From Bacteroidetes bacterium UKL13-3 (GTDB lineage Bacteria > Bacteroidota > Bacteroidia > UKL13-3): a stretch of 64,000 nt of DNA. Location: positions 62,001-126,000 of the forward strand of contig CP012155.1 of assembly GCA_001602415.1 (NCBI GenBank). The letters are read 5' to 3'. The notes below the pieces were generated by a model. The model was not told the DNA's origin and searched no databases. It worked only from the letters and a program-made list of their open reading frames with translations. Both the position numbers and the translations under genes were made by a program. This document shows, piece after piece, positions 9,559 to 18,645 of the stretch. Position 1 is the stretch's first letter. Each line of letters opens with the position of its first letter.

Positions 9559-10239
9559 TTGCTTTTACTCTTCTCAATAATTCTAAAAGTAGATAAGCAA
9601 GACAAGAAGGGAGTATCCAGTATGGAATTACACAGGGAAACAGGTATTCGCCAGAAAACGTGTTGGTACTTCAAAAGAAAGATACAAGAAGCCATGCGTA
9701 ACGATAGCCCAAATCTATTAAAAGGAGTAGTTGAAGTTGATGAGTGTTTGATTGGTGGTCCTGAAAAAAACAAACAAGGGAGAAGTTCTGACAGCAATAA
9801 ACATAAAGTTCTCGTAATGGTTGAACATGTTAAGAATAAGAAAGGAGAAATAACCATGGGTAAGGCTTATGCGGCACTGATTGATGGTTATGCGGCTGAG
9901 GATTTACTGATACCAATGCAAAAGCATATCTCTACAGAGGCATACGTATCAGCCGACAAATGGAGAGCTTACATCCAAAAAGATTTTCCGAACCTTTGTC
10001 AAGAGTATTTAGACAGCGGGAAAAATTTTCCATTAATTCATTTACACATTATGAATATTAAAGGTTGGATTAGAGGAGTACATCACCATTGTTCAAATAC
10101 TCATATTGGAGCATACTTGAATGAATACAATTTTAGATTTAATCTCAGGACGGATAGAAGGCAATTATTTAATAAATTGGTGGCAAATATGGTTGCTGCT
10201 GCACCTCTATTTATAAGCCTTCAAGCGTTATGCGCCTAA
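9559..10239 (+). pseudogene. N-terminally truncated IS1595-family transposase
   Basis: A 226-aa frame carries the family core: an IRQKTCWYFKRKIQEAM helix-turn-helix region, VVEVDECLIGGPEKNKQGR around the first catalytic Asp, VSADKWRAY with the second, and the C-terminal NTHIGAYLNEYNFRFN segment. The N-terminal zinc ribbon is absent. Its 3' end directly abuts a truncated IS3 element, so insertion or deletion joined the two. It is distinct from the copy at 600-1580. Confidence 0.75.
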
Positions 10240-10244
10240 TTCTT

Positions 10245-10758
10245 TTAAATTTTTACAATCGGGATTACCGGTCAAAGCCATTTTTAAGGCCTTTAATGGA
10301 CCTTTTGCCGATAAATCTTCACTCAAATAAAAGCCAACAATTTTATGGCTATATGCATCGGTTATAAGTGATAAATAAGCAAAGTCATCCGATAAATGAA
10401 TATAGGTTATGTCACTTACCCAAAGCTGATTAGGGGCAATGGGTATAAAGCCTTTAATGATGTTTGGGTGTTTTTTAAAACGATGTTTGGAAAGTGTGGT
10501 TATACATCCTCTGCGCTTGCGTTTTGTAATCAACATGCCTCGTTCTGCCAATAGATTAAACATTGCATCTCTTCCTATTTGAAAATTATGGGCTTCTAAA
10601 AAGCCTTGCATTTCATGCAATAGTTTTCGGGTGCCTAATCGCTTCTGATACTTTCGATAACGCAACACTTCATTAATGACAATATCTGCTCCGTATGCTT
10701 TTTGCTGAATAAATTTTATGCCTTGATAGTAACTTTGCCTACTATAACCAAGCAGCAA
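10245..10758 (-). pseudogene. IS3-family OrfB (DDE integrase), C-terminally truncated
   Basis: The frame starts MLLGYSRQSYYQGIKFI and includes the HTH_21 segment and the first catalytic Asp region (PNQLWVSDITYIHL). It is cut after NPDCKN, where the intact copy continues with the second Asp and Glu. It ends in a short foreign tail at 10228. Confidence 0.85.
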
Positions 10759-10802
10759 ACAAAGGTCGTTTATGCAACGAGGCTTCCTTTGCCCAACTGT
10801 TT

Positions 10803-11141
10803 CTACCGCTTGGTGCCAGACTTTTTTCTGATGTCAATTTTAAGTTGATCTTCGGCAATATCAATCATTGAGTTGAGCAGCTCGTTGTAAAGTTTTGCTT
10901 TACGTAATTCTTCCTGCAAAGTTTTTACATCAGTTGGTAAGGGCTCTGCTGAAATTGGTTGGATTTGTGTTTTTGGTTTTGTTTTTGGCACTGATTTACC
11001 TTGAAATTTTTTTACCCACGAATGTATCAATCTAAAATCAATATTGTACTGGGCTCCTAATTGGCGATAACTTTTTTCACCCAGTAAATATTCGGTTATG
11101 ATTGCCTCCTTTTCTTGAGCGGTTTTTCCTGTTTTTTTCAT
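10803..11141 (-). CDS. IS3-family OrfA (helix-turn-helix)
   Basis: 112 aa, identical to the OrfA at 37635-37973. It has an N-terminal HTH (EKSYRQLGAQYNIDFRLIHSWVKKF) and a C-terminal leucine-zipper-like segment. Its partner OrfB is truncated here, so the copy cannot transpose alone. Confidence 0.85.
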   Translation of the reverse strand: MKKTGKTAQEKEAIITEYLLGEKSYRQLGAQYNIDFRLIHSWVKKFQGKSVPKTKPKTQIQPISAEPLPTDVKTLQEELRKAKLYNELLNSMIDIAEDQLKIDIRKKSGTKR

Positions 11142-11185
11142 TTTGTTTACACTTTAAATGTGTAAACCTATTTTAGGACGAGACA

Positions 11186-11331
11186 CTAGCACCTGTTGGA
11201 GGGTTGTTGACTCTGTCTCCAATTGAATTCCACCTACTACCCAAGGTAAAAGGGCCAACAGAACCAAGTTCGACTTGGGTAATTACATCGTCAAAAACCT
11301 CAAGTCTCCCAACAGGATTTGTGGTCCCAAG
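11186..11331 (-). pseudogene. Fragment of a surface or tail-fibre-like gene between IS3 and a cassette remnant
   Basis: Read on the minus strand this encodes VGLGTTNPVGRLEVFDDVI followed by LGSRWNSIGDRVNN. This is the G(I/L)GTTxPxGRLEV motif seen at the head of repeated modules in Bacteroidota fibre-like and S74-type proteins. Both ends are cut, by IS3 on the right end of the gene and by repeat-cassette sequence on the other. It shows that the left edge of the array has been rearranged. Confidence 0.55.
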
Positions 11332-11470
11332 ACCAACTAAAAATACACCCACCAAGCAGCCAAAAATAATCCCAAACATTCAAAACACATAACTCGCAAA
11401 AAAAACCCGTCACGCTTCAGTCAACACACGCTTAAAACGAAGTGGGTACACTTCGTTTAAGCGCTATTTG
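11332..11470 (+). repeat. Fragment of the 0.8-kb repeat cassette with its short attC-like end
   Basis: The right-hand 139 bp of the repeat cassette, starting at ACCAACTAAAAATACACC. The short site occupies 11419-11470: AGTCAAC, then the stem CGCTTAAA-A-CGAAGTG paired with CACTTCGTTTAAGCG with one bulged A, then CTATTTG^TTAGCACC. The next cassette begins at 11471. Confidence 0.85.
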
Positions 11471-11494
11471 TTAGCACCAGCTCTTTTCTGTCTG

Positions 11495-12574
11495 TCAATA
11501 TGTTTTATACTCGTCACCTTTTTCGTACTCTTTGTAACCTATAAAAGTTGTCTTTGTGAAATAATTGTCTGCGTTGTAGCAATTGTCCAGAGCCATTGTC
11601 ACGCTGTAAAAACTTAACTTATATGTTCCGTCTTTTTTGTCTTTGAAAAATTGTACGAGGTCTTCTGTTTTTATTTCTGATGGTGTGTCTTTGCTCTTAA
11701 TTGTCACGGTAGAACTTTTAGAATCATAAGCAACTTTAATTGTGCCTGAGAATTTCAATTGATAAAGGATTTTTGCATTAATTCTTGTTGTCGGAGCAAT
11801 AGAATCACCCCAAACATTTTCTTTAGGATTTGAAAAAATTAATTTTGGCAATTCATTTTTTATGAATGCCGTGTATGTTTTGTAATCAGTAGCTTTGTCA
11901 CCTATTTCTTTTTGCCAGTTTGTTTTAAATTCTTTTGTTCCGTCTTTATTTAATATAATTTGCAAGCACTCGCTTGTAAACTCACATTTTTTTTGAATCA
12001 ATCCGTAATAAATTTCTTTTAGAAAAGTATTGCCTTCAATTAAAATAGGTTTGTTTTTTCTGTCAGAGTAGTCAACGGTAGTAGTTTTAAATTTTTTTAT
12101 GTCGTCTGCTTTAAATGAATTGTAAAGGTCTTTATTGATTTCTTCGTTTGTTTGTTTTTTCATGTCACAATACATAAGATAACCGATACTTTTTCTTACG
12201 GAAGGTTGATACCATTGAAGAGAGATTGAAAGTTTTACATTATACCATTCGGTAACTTCAACAATAATTCCTTTTGAGCAACTGCGATAAATTTTACTCC
12301 GTTGGTAATTGTCGCCCTCATTTTTTTTAACAAATTCGTAACCTAATTTATCAAATGCCTCATTGGAATATTTGTAATCTTTTATTAATGGGTCATTCCA
12401 AACAATCACTCTGTAATCTGTTTCATATTTTGTTTGCACATCTGAGTCTGATGGTTTGTTACCATTCATAGCGAATTTTTCAAAGTAAGTTACTGTTTTA
12501 GTATCTGTCTTCTGTGAAAAAGCAATCAAGGATAAAAGAAATGTCGAAAAGGAAAGGAATAATTTTTTGTCCAT
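11495..12574 (-). CDS. Secreted protein of unknown function
   Basis: A 359-aa product with a clear signal peptide (MDKKLFLSFSTFLLSLIAFS, cleavage near FSQK). The mature part is Lys- and aromatic-rich without transmembrane segments, so it is likely periplasmic or surface-exposed. It follows the glycosylase gene by 6 bp and shares its cassette (11471-13254). I recognise no domain. Confidence 0.6.
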   Translation of the reverse strand: MDKKLFLSFSTFLLSLIAFSQKTDTKTVTYFEKFAMNGNKPSDSDVQTKYETDYRVIVWNDPLIKDYKYSNEAFDKLGYEFVKKNEGDNYQRSKIYRSCSKGIIVEVTEWYNVKLSISLQWYQPSVRKSIGYLMYCDMKKQTNEEINKDLYNSFKADDIKKFKTTTVDYSDRKNKPILIEGNTFLKEIYYGLIQKKCEFTSECLQIILNKDGTKEFKTNWQKEIGDKATDYKTYTAFIKNELPKLIFSNPKENVWGDSIAPTTRINAKILYQLKFSGTIKVAYDSKSSTVTIKSKDTPSEIKTEDLVQFFKDKKDGTYKLSFYSVTMALDNCYNADNYFTKTTFIGYKEYEKGDEYKTY

Positions 12575-12580
12575 TGGAAT

Positions 12581-13123
12581 TTAGTTGTTAAGATAATTTC
12601 TGATTTGTAGCCATTCTTTTAAAACATAAAAGGAATTTGTCGTATTACTCGGGCTTGTCGAGGGAAGCGTGATGAATACTCTGTTGTCTGAAATAGCTGT
12701 TTCTGATTTATTTTTTTCAAAATACTCGCTCGCTTTCTTTCCGTTGAAAAAAACTGTCTTGATTTGTGAATATTTTTGAAAAAATTGTATAAAGTCGTTA
12801 TGGATTTGGTTTATTATGTCTTTATCTAAACTTCCTTTTCTGTCACAGAATTGAAGAACGTCCCAAACTGCAATGCGATTTGTCCGCAGTAATTTTATTT
12901 TTGTCTCGTAGTCAGCCGAAACGAGTTCATCATTTCTCCAGTCGGGAATGCAAACGCGAAAAATAATGTCCCAGAATAAATTGTCAGGGTGTCCGTAATA
13001 CTGTCCAGCTTTTAGTGAAGCAAGTCCTGGCATAGTTCCGAGAATTAAAACTGTCGCTTGATTGTCCGCTATAGGGTTGAAACATTTTATTTCCATTGCT
13101 TGATTGTCTACGAATGTCGTCAT
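12581..13123 (-). CDS. Uracil-DNA glycosylase superfamily protein, family 6 (hypoxanthine-DNA glycosylase-like)
   Basis: 180 aa. The motif LILGTMPGLASLKAGQYYGHPDNLFW matches family-6 UDG-fold enzymes, which remove deaminated bases such as hypoxanthine from DNA; its TMPG and N residues sit where the family binds the base. LPSTSPSN near the C terminus is the second conserved loop. It would act in cytoplasmic base excision repair. It is the first gene (in its own direction) of a two-gene cassette and its start lies about 8 bp from the attC-like site. Confidence 0.85.
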   Translation of the reverse strand: MTTFVDNQAMEIKCFNPIADNQATVLILGTMPGLASLKAGQYYGHPDNLFWDIIFRVCIPDWRNDELVSADYETKIKLLRTNRIAVWDVLQFCDRKGSLDKDIINQIHNDFIQFFQKYSQIKTVFFNGKKASEYFEKNKSETAISDNRVFITLPSTSPSNTTNSFYVLKEWLQIRNYLNN

Positions 13124-13130
13124 AAGAGTT

Positions 13131-13260
13131 GGTGCTAACGTTCGACAGCCTTGCGGCTGTTGGGTTTAAATGTATTTAAATTATCACACCAATTAACGAT
13201 TAAAAGATGAGAAATGCAACACGTTGAACTTTGCCCAATAGCGCAAGGGTGTTGTTGAAC
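13131..13260 (+). repeat. attC-like site 1
   Basis: R'' GGTGCTAAC at 13131-13139. An inner stem pairs ACAGCCTTGCG..TTGGG with CCCAATAGCGCAAGGGTGT. The closing G is at 13254. R'' is the exact complement of the cassette start TTAGCACC at 11471. A repeat cassette has inserted at G^TT. Confidence 0.8.
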
Positions 13261-14054
13261 TAAACCTGCGGTAGCATTTCATTGCAAAATAGGATAAACT
13301 TTGTAAGAAATAAAATCAAAACAATAAAGTTATGACATTAAAAAAAACACAACATCAACAATTGTAGATCAAGCAAAGTTATCGGTAATAGGCTTTAGCC
13401 AAGCTTACGATTATTTTTTAGAGCAGGTAATGGTAAAACAATTAAGCAAAGGATTGTTAACCAACTATGGTCGCTCGTTGGCTTACGTAGCCTTGCACTT
13501 TAATAGGTTGCCTCATCACATAAGTATTGATGAGTTAAACGCTTATTTTTACAGAAGCACCGAGGTAGAAGGAAAATCCATCAGCTACTTTAAGCATGCA
13601 GTTTTTGCATTACGTTTTTGGTTCAGAATATTGGGTATGGAAGATGCAGCCATTAAACTACCCAGTATCAAAAAAAAACCAAACCTTACCAGTAGTATTA
13701 TCAAAGCAAGAGTGCAAACAATTGTTTAAAGCACCACCATTGGCATTGCTACACCAAGCCCACCAGCAAGCGTTAAATATTGCATAACCTTAATTGCCTA
13801 AAACAGGCAACTAGGCCGCGCATTGCCCAAAACCTAAAACAACACACAAAAGTTACCAGCCTGCAAAACAAAAAGCACAAAAAAAGCGCATTAAAGCGCT
13901 AAAAAAGTAAAGCTGCACCAACTAAAAATACACCCACCAAGCAGCCAAAAATAATCCCAAACATTCAAAACACATAACTCGCAAAAAACCCCGTCACGCT
14001 TCAGTCAACACACGCTTAAATCGAAGTGGGTACACTTCGTTTAAGCGCTATTTG
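13255..14054 (+). repeat. Repeat cassette, copy 1 (800 bp)
   Basis: Starts TTGAACTAAACCTGCGG and ends with the short attC-like site at 14003-14054, in which the bulged base is T. It sits exactly at G^TT of attC 1; removing it restores GTTG^TTACAGG. It contains a decayed recombinase fragment, an AAAGCGCATTAAAGCGCT hairpin flanked by A runs, and on the minus strand a 21-codon hydrophobic ORF (MFGIIFGCLVGVFLV start). Confidence 0.88.
13430..13729 (+). pseudogene. Tyrosine-recombinase N-terminal fragment (repeat copy 1, frameshifted)
   Basis: Encodes MVKQLSKGLLTNYGRSLAYV..., the SAM-like core-binding domain of a phage-integrase-type recombinase. An extra A in the run near 13670 shifts the frame relative to copies 2 and 3. 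No catalytic domain follows. Confidence 0.8.
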
Positions 14055-14084
14055 TTACAGGTAGTTGTTTGTCACCGAAGTCTA

Positions 14085-14849
14085 TTATTTGCCAGTTGTG
14101 TATTGAATATAAAATAATTCTGGTCCACCAATTTTAGCAATTTTAATCATGTTCATAGTCTGTTTGTCGCAAACTATTTCAGGCTTAGTTTCAAAAACTT
14201 CGTTTTCTGGCATATTTGAAATACTTGTTACGTAAAAGTTATTTTCTAGTCTATTAGTGTCGCCCGATATGCTATAAGTAATTAGGTTTGAAAATGTAAA
14301 TGGGGAATTATTCTTATCAAATGTTAATGCCTTAATTTTTTTTCTACTCGGATATTTTAGCATGTCACAGCTATTTAGGAATGAACTTGTCACAACATAT
14401 TCAGATACTCTCCTTGAGGTTTTTGGTGGAACAATTATAACATTAGGTTCAATAAAACTTGTCGTATTTGAAGAAGATATTGTTCCGCCCACTGAAGTAT
14501 TGTAATAGCTATATGGATATGTTCTGTATGCAGTCATAGATGTCAGATTTGATGACCTTGTGAATGTTCTGTATTTAAAATAGTCGTATGCAGTCCCGTT
14601 TAGTACAAAAAATGATTTGTCTAAGTGAATTGTAATGTCTTGTGTTGACTTATTGTAAAACAGAAATCCCACATCGCCTCCATTATCCCACAAATTATAA
14701 GTAATCTGGGCATTGTTGTCTTCAAAAAGTATCTTGTTTGATTGTACTATTCCGTTTGCAGGAGCTGTCTTATAAACTTGATAGAAAGTTGATGTCGAGC
14801 ATGCGGTCAAAAGAAGACTGCTTGTAATTAGAATGATTGTCTTTTTCAT
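14085..14849 (-). CDS. Lipoprotein of unknown function
   Basis: 254 aa with a lipoprotein signal (MKKTIILITSSLLLTACST, lipobox LTAC). The body is rich in Ser, Thr, Tyr and Asn, with a central YRTYPYSYYNTSVGGTISSS stretch and an IVPPKTSRRVSEYV segment, suggesting a beta-rich surface or periplasmic protein. It is the only gene of its cassette (14055-15012). I recognise no domain. Confidence 0.6.
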   Translation of the reverse strand: MKKTIILITSSLLLTACSTSTFYQVYKTAPANGIVQSNKILFEDNNAQITYNLWDNGGDVGFLFYNKSTQDITIHLDKSFFVLNGTAYDYFKYRTFTRSSNLTSMTAYRTYPYSYYNTSVGGTISSSNTTSFIEPNVIIVPPKTSRRVSEYVVTSSFLNSCDMLKYPSRKKIKALTFDKNNSPFTFSNLITYSISGDTNRLENNFYVTSISNMPENEVFETKPEIVCDKQTMNMIKIAKIGGPELFYIQYTTGK

Positions 14850-14883
14850 AATTTTTATTTAATTGATTGTTGTTTAATAATAA

Positions 14884-15018
14884 CCTATAACGTTTTGCGC
14901 ACTTGTTTGGTTGGTGATTGCGGAGAGTTAATTTGTCAAGCTAATATAAATAAATTGCGTAAACGATATGTCAAAAAACAGAACAATAACGCCAATTTTC
15001 GGCTGACATGTGTTAGGC
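14884..15018 (+). repeat. attC-like site 2
   Basis: R'' CCTATAAC at 14884-14891, closing G at 15012 followed by TTAGGC. The inner pairing is weaker than in the other sites. R'' pairs with the unit start TTACAGG with one mismatch. Confidence 0.65.
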
Positions 15019-15023
15019 ACAGT

Positions 15024-15716
15024 TTAATTCGTCAGTTTGAGCTTTTTCAGGTCAATAAATTCTGTCGAAGCATTAGTTATTACCAAGGTGTCAATGTTGC
15101 CGCCAACTGTCGGGAAACGAGGTTCAAATCTCATCTGGTCAATAGTGGTTCTTATTAAATGTCTTGAATAATCTATTGCGTCTTGTAGATTCATAACTTC
15201 AAAAATTGGCATTGAGTTCTGTGTACTAAGTAATCTGCCAACTATGTCGCTGTCTCCACCCCAAGCCACCCCAAATATTTGTTGGGTTGTAAAGTTGTGC
15301 CTTGTGCTGGTATTATTTGCAACGTCAATACCATATATGAACTGGTCATTATTGTCATAGCCCGCAACTAAAAAACCAGTAGCTGGTATTGGATTAAAAG
15401 TTCTAAAATGTGCTAACAGATTTGTTGCAAGGTCAGTCGTTGTCGCTGGAGCTGGATTTGATGCTTCAAATTGTTCTATAAAATGTGCAATCGGCAAATT
15501 GTTTATGTGCGAATTGCCAAAGGTCGAAATACCAAAACGGTCATACATTTTGAAGATTTTATTTGTAAAATCAGAAACGACAATGTTAGTGTGAACGGTA
15601 AGATTCTGTCCCGGGCTTTGAGGATTCGGGATTTGGCTTGGTATAGTTCCAGTCGTCCTGCTGTCGCCTGACAATATTATACCTGTTGGAATATAAACTC
15701 CTATTATTAATGACAT
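15024..15716 (-). CDS. Ntn-hydrolase / proteasome beta-like protein
   Basis: 230 aa. The N terminus MSLIIGVYIPTGIILSGDSRTT resembles the opening strand-turn-strand of proteasome beta and HslV-like subunits (G-V-x-x-G-(I/V)-(I/V)-L-x-x-D-(S/T)-R). The central FLVAGYDNNDQFIYGID corresponds to the family's second core beta pair. The usual N-terminal catalytic Thr is not evident after the initiator, so activity is uncertain. A 70-aa partner gene lies 11 bp upstream in the same cassette. Assignment to a named subfamily is inference. Confidence 0.6.
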   Translation of the reverse strand: MSLIIGVYIPTGIILSGDSRTTGTIPSQIPNPQSPGQNLTVHTNIVVSDFTNKIFKMYDRFGISTFGNSHINNLPIAHFIEQFEASNPAPATTTDLATNLLAHFRTFNPIPATGFLVAGYDNNDQFIYGIDVANNTSTRHNFTTQQIFGVAWGGDSDIVGRLLSTQNSMPIFEVMNLQDAIDYSRHLIRTTIDQMRFEPRFPTVGGNIDTLVITNASTEFIDLKKLKLTN

Positions 15717-15727
15717 ATCTTCAGTTT

Positions 15728-15940
15728 TTAATTATACACTCCTGTTATAACATATACACCGTTTTGAAGTTCTACTTCTAAATACTTTCCAATAAACTGT
15801 GTCAGGTCGACACCGCCAAAGGAAACTCCACCACCGAAGCTAACTCCTGGACTCATTGTCACACCGTTAATGTGAACTGTTACTTTTGGATTTACCATAC
15901 CATTTTGGTTGGTGAATAATTCGTCAAAATGCTTTCTCAT
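15728..15940 (-). CDS. Small protein paired with the proteasome-like gene
   Basis: 70 aa, with a Gly-rich SPGVSFGGGVSFGGVDLTQF centre and a C-terminal LEVELQNGVYVITGVYN beta segment. It precedes the Ntn-hydrolase-like gene in the same cassette and is probably cotranscribed. It could be a substrate, pro-segment or regulator; nothing in the sequence decides this. Confidence 0.5.
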   Translation of the reverse strand: MRKHFDELFTNQNGMVNPKVTVHINGVTMSPGVSFGGGVSFGGVDLTQFIGKYLEVELQNGVYVITGVYN

Positions 15941-15992
15941 TGTTTTTATTATTTATTGTTTGAATACTGTCGTCATAAATTGTGCCTAACGT

Positions 15993-17729
15993 CAGAGTGT
16001 GAAAAAACACAATCCACAATCTTTATGGTAAAACTAGTTGAAAAAGGGAAAGAAACAATGTGAGTTGTGTTGTTTTTTTGCAGTAACAAAATGGACTACA
16101 TCACCGCACACAACCGCCACCAAGTGAGCTTTGGCAGCTTGGAAGATGCAATTGAAAACGATAATCCAGTAAGAGTAATTGAAGCATTTGTTGAAGCACT
16201 GGATTTACCTTCATTAAACTTTATAATAAAAAAAATGCAAGCAGAAGGTCGTCCTGCATTCAACCCTAAAGTGTTTTTAAAAATATACTTTTATGGTTAT
16301 GTAAATGGCATACGCAGCAGCCGCAGGTTAGAGAAAGAGTGCAAGCGCAATATTGAGTTGCAATGGCTAATAGGCAAGCTTGTTCCCAACTATCATAGCA
16401 TAGCAGACTTTAGAAAAGAGAATCCCCAAGCATTAAAAAACACATTCAAACTGTTTGTTAGCTTTTTAAAAGATGCATCTCTAGTATCAGGCAATACAAT
16501 TGCAATTGATGGAACAAAAATGCGAGCACACAATAGCAAGAAGAATAATTATAATCCAAAGAAAATAGAACGCCACTTAAAATACATAGAAGAAAAAACT
16601 AATGAATATTTAACAGCAATAGAAGTTAATGATGCAAATGAAAGCACAGTAAAAATTAGTGAAGTAACACAGAGGATAGCACTCCTGAAACAAAACAAAA
16701 TAGAGTATGAGCAACTTGCCCAACAACTCGAACAAAGCGGAGATCCTCAAGTGAGTACAACTGATACCGATGCAAGAGCATTGCTTGTACAAGGTCAAGT
16801 AGTAGAGGTAAGTTACAATATGCAAGCAGCGGTAGATGATAAACATAAATTGGTAGTAGCCACACACACCATCAACCGCAATGATCGCAATGCGCTATCC
16901 GATATTGCAGCCGAAGCTAAAGCCAACTTAAATGCAACTAGCCTCACAGCCATCAGCGATAAAGGTTACCACAATGGTCGCCAATTGCAAGAATGTTTTG
17001 ATAACAACATCACCACCATATGTGCGCATCAAGAGATAGTAAATAGCAATGTAAAAGGGACTACACCAGAATATTTAGTAACAAAATTTACATATAACAA
17101 ACAAGACGATACCTACACCTGCCCACAAGGCGAAACATTACGCACACAAGGAACTTGGCATACCAAAGTAAGCACAAACAGTTATCAGTTTAAAAAATAC
17201 CGCACACCATCATGCAAAACTTGTGCAGTAAAAAATCTTTGTACTGGAAGAGAAAAAGGCGGACGAGAAATAGATAGAAGTGAATTTGCAGACATAGTAG
17301 AAGCCAACAACAAACGCTACCAAGCCAACCAAGCATTATACCGCACACGTCAAGAAATTAATGAGCATATATTTGGCACCATCAAACGCAAATGGGGATA
17401 TTATTATACCAACCTTAAAGGTTTGGAAAAAGTAAACGGAGAATTTGCATTAATCATGACAGTTTACAACCTCAAACGATGCATCAATATATTGGGTGTT
17501 GAACCATTGATTGAAAAACTGAAAAAATGGGTACCCAATTACAAAAGGATAGCTCATACTTTTTCAAAACCGACCTTTTTAGAGTTGATACCGTGTACTT
17601 TTTTTCATCAACAAAAGTTAGCAGCATAAAAAATTGCTATGCTGAAATGCAAGCAAATCATTTCCAATCCAATTTTACGAAGTCAATTTTGATTGATTCA
17701 AGTGAAAAATTGAGTTTTTTCACATCCTG
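15993..17729 (+). mobile_element. IS1182-family insertion sequence
   Basis: A 1737-bp element with terminal repeats CAGAGTGTGAAAAAACACAA and, at the other end, CAGGATGTGAAAAAACTCAA (as complement). The 4-bp target duplication is ACGT at 15989-15992 and 17730-17733. It has one intact transposase gene and interrupts attC-like site 3. Confidence 0.88.
16091..17629 (+). CDS. IS1182-family transposase
   Basis: A DDE transposase of 512 aa from the Met at 16091 (MDYITAHNRHQVSFGSLEDA); a frame opening 8 codons earlier is less family-like. It has the N-terminal DUF772-type domain (GRPAFNPKVFLKIYFYGYVNG), a catalytic Asp in NTIAIDGTKMRAHNSKKNN, ISDKGYHNGRQLQEC, a Cys-rich stretch and the C-terminal INEHIFGTIKRKWGY with the catalytic Glu region. 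The gene appears intact. Confidence 0.9.
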   Translation: MDYITAHNRHQVSFGSLEDAIENDNPVRVIEAFVEALDLPSLNFIIKKMQAEGRPAFNPKVFLKIYFYGYVNGIRSSRRLEKECKRNIELQWLIGKLVPNYHSIADFRKENPQALKNTFKLFVSFLKDASLVSGNTIAIDGTKMRAHNSKKNNYNPKKIERHLKYIEEKTNEYLTAIEVNDANESTVKISEVTQRIALLKQNKIEYEQLAQQLEQSGDPQVSTTDTDARALLVQGQVVEVSYNMQAAVDDKHKLVVATHTINRNDRNALSDIAAEAKANLNATSLTAISDKGYHNGRQLQECFDNNITTICAHQEIVNSNVKGTTPEYLVTKFTYNKQDDTYTCPQGETLRTQGTWHTKVSTNSYQFKKYRTPSCKTCAVKNLCTGREKGGREIDRSEFADIVEANNKRYQANQALYRTRQEINEHIFGTIKRKWGYYYTNLKGLEKVNGEFALIMTVYNLKRCINILGVEPLIEKLKKWVPNYKRIAHTFSKPTFLELIPCTFFHQQKLAA

Positions 17730-17850
17730 ACGTTCCGCAGCTACCCGAAGGGCGGGACTTTTACCACAAAACTTGATTTGAAAAACTAATATTTGATTAA
17801 CCACAAAACTGTCTTTGGAACACGAAACCCCGCCTTTTGGGTAGGTGCTG

Positions 17851-18639
17851 TTGAACAAAACCTGCGGTAGCATTTCATTGCAAAATAGGATAAACTTTGT
17901 AAGAAATAAAATCAAAACAATAAAGTTATGACATTAAAAAAAACACAACATCAACAATTGTACATCAAGCAAAGTTATCGGTAATAGGCTTTAGCCAAGC
18001 TTACGATTATTTTTTAGAGCAGGTAATGGTAAAACAATTAAGCAAAGGATTGTTAACCAACTATGGTCGCTCGTTGGCTTACGTAGCCTTGCACTTTAAT
18101 AGGTTTCCTCATCACATAAGTATTGATGAGTTAAACGCTTATTTTTACAGAAGCACCGAGGTAGAAGGAAAATCCATCAGCTACTTTAAGCATGCAGTTT
18201 TTGCATTACGTTTTTGGTTCAGAATATTTGGTATGGAAGATGCAGCCATTAAACTACCCAGTATCAAAAAAAACCAAACCTTACCAGTAGTATTATCAAA
18301 GCAAGAGTGCAAACAATTGTTTAAAGCACCACCATTGGCATTGCTACACCAAGCCCGCCAGCAAGCGTTAAATATTGCATAACCTTAATTGCCTAAAACA
18401 GGCAACTAGGCCGCGCATTGCCCAAAACCTAAAACAACACACAAAAGTTACCAGCCTGCAAAACAAAAAGCACAAAAAAAGCGCTAAAAAAGTAAAGCTG
18501 CACCAACTAAAAATACACCCACCAAGCAGCCAAAAATAATCCCAAACATTCAAAACACATAACTCGCAAAAAAACCCGTCACGCTTCAGTCAACATACGC
18601 TTAAAACGAAGTGGGTACACTTCGTTTAAGCGCTATTTG
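17851..18639 (+). repeat. Repeat cassette, copy 2 (789 bp)
   Basis: Nearly identical to copies 1 and 3, but about 10 bp shorter because one arm of the AGCGC-ATTAA-AGCGC repeat is deleted. Short attC-like site at 18588-18639, bulged base A. It lies at G^TT of attC 3. Confidence 0.88.
18026..18382 (+). pseudogene. Tyrosine-recombinase N-terminal fragment (repeat copy 2)
   Basis: 118 codons. The core-binding domain ends in LPVVLSKQECKQLFKAPPL, where full-length relatives enter the catalytic domain, then runs into LLHQARQQALNIA and stops. No catalytic Arg, His or Tyr is present, so it cannot recombine by itself. It could be a remnant or a DNA-binding peptide. Confidence 0.8.
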
Positions 18640-18645
18640 TTTTAT

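Larger units (their letters stand above)
10245..11185 (-). mobile_element. Truncated IS3-family element (second copy of the IS at 36484-38017)
   Basis: Sequence from about 10245 to 11185 matches the complete IS at 36484-38017 essentially base for base, including the terminal repeat ending CGAGACA at 11185. The copy lacks the last third of orfB and the other end, which is replaced by IS1595 sequence. Confidence 0.9.
15982..17850 (+). repeat. attC-like site 3, split by an IS1182 insertion
   Basis: R'' GTGCCTAAC at 15982-15990 is the exact complement of the unit start TTAGGCAC at 15013. The rest lies at 17734-17850 beyond the IS: CTACCCGAAGGGCGGG pairs with CCCGCCTTTTGGGTAG, then GTGCTG^TTGAAC. 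With the IS removed, a complete site of ordinary length is restored. Confidence 0.82.

Noticed and set aside
13907-13969. 21-codon hydrophobic minus-strand ORF in each repeat cassette (MFGIIFGCLVGVFLV) as a type I toxin
   Set aside because: Conserved among copies, but all copies are near identical, there is no visible promoter or antisense RNA, and such short ORFs occur by chance.
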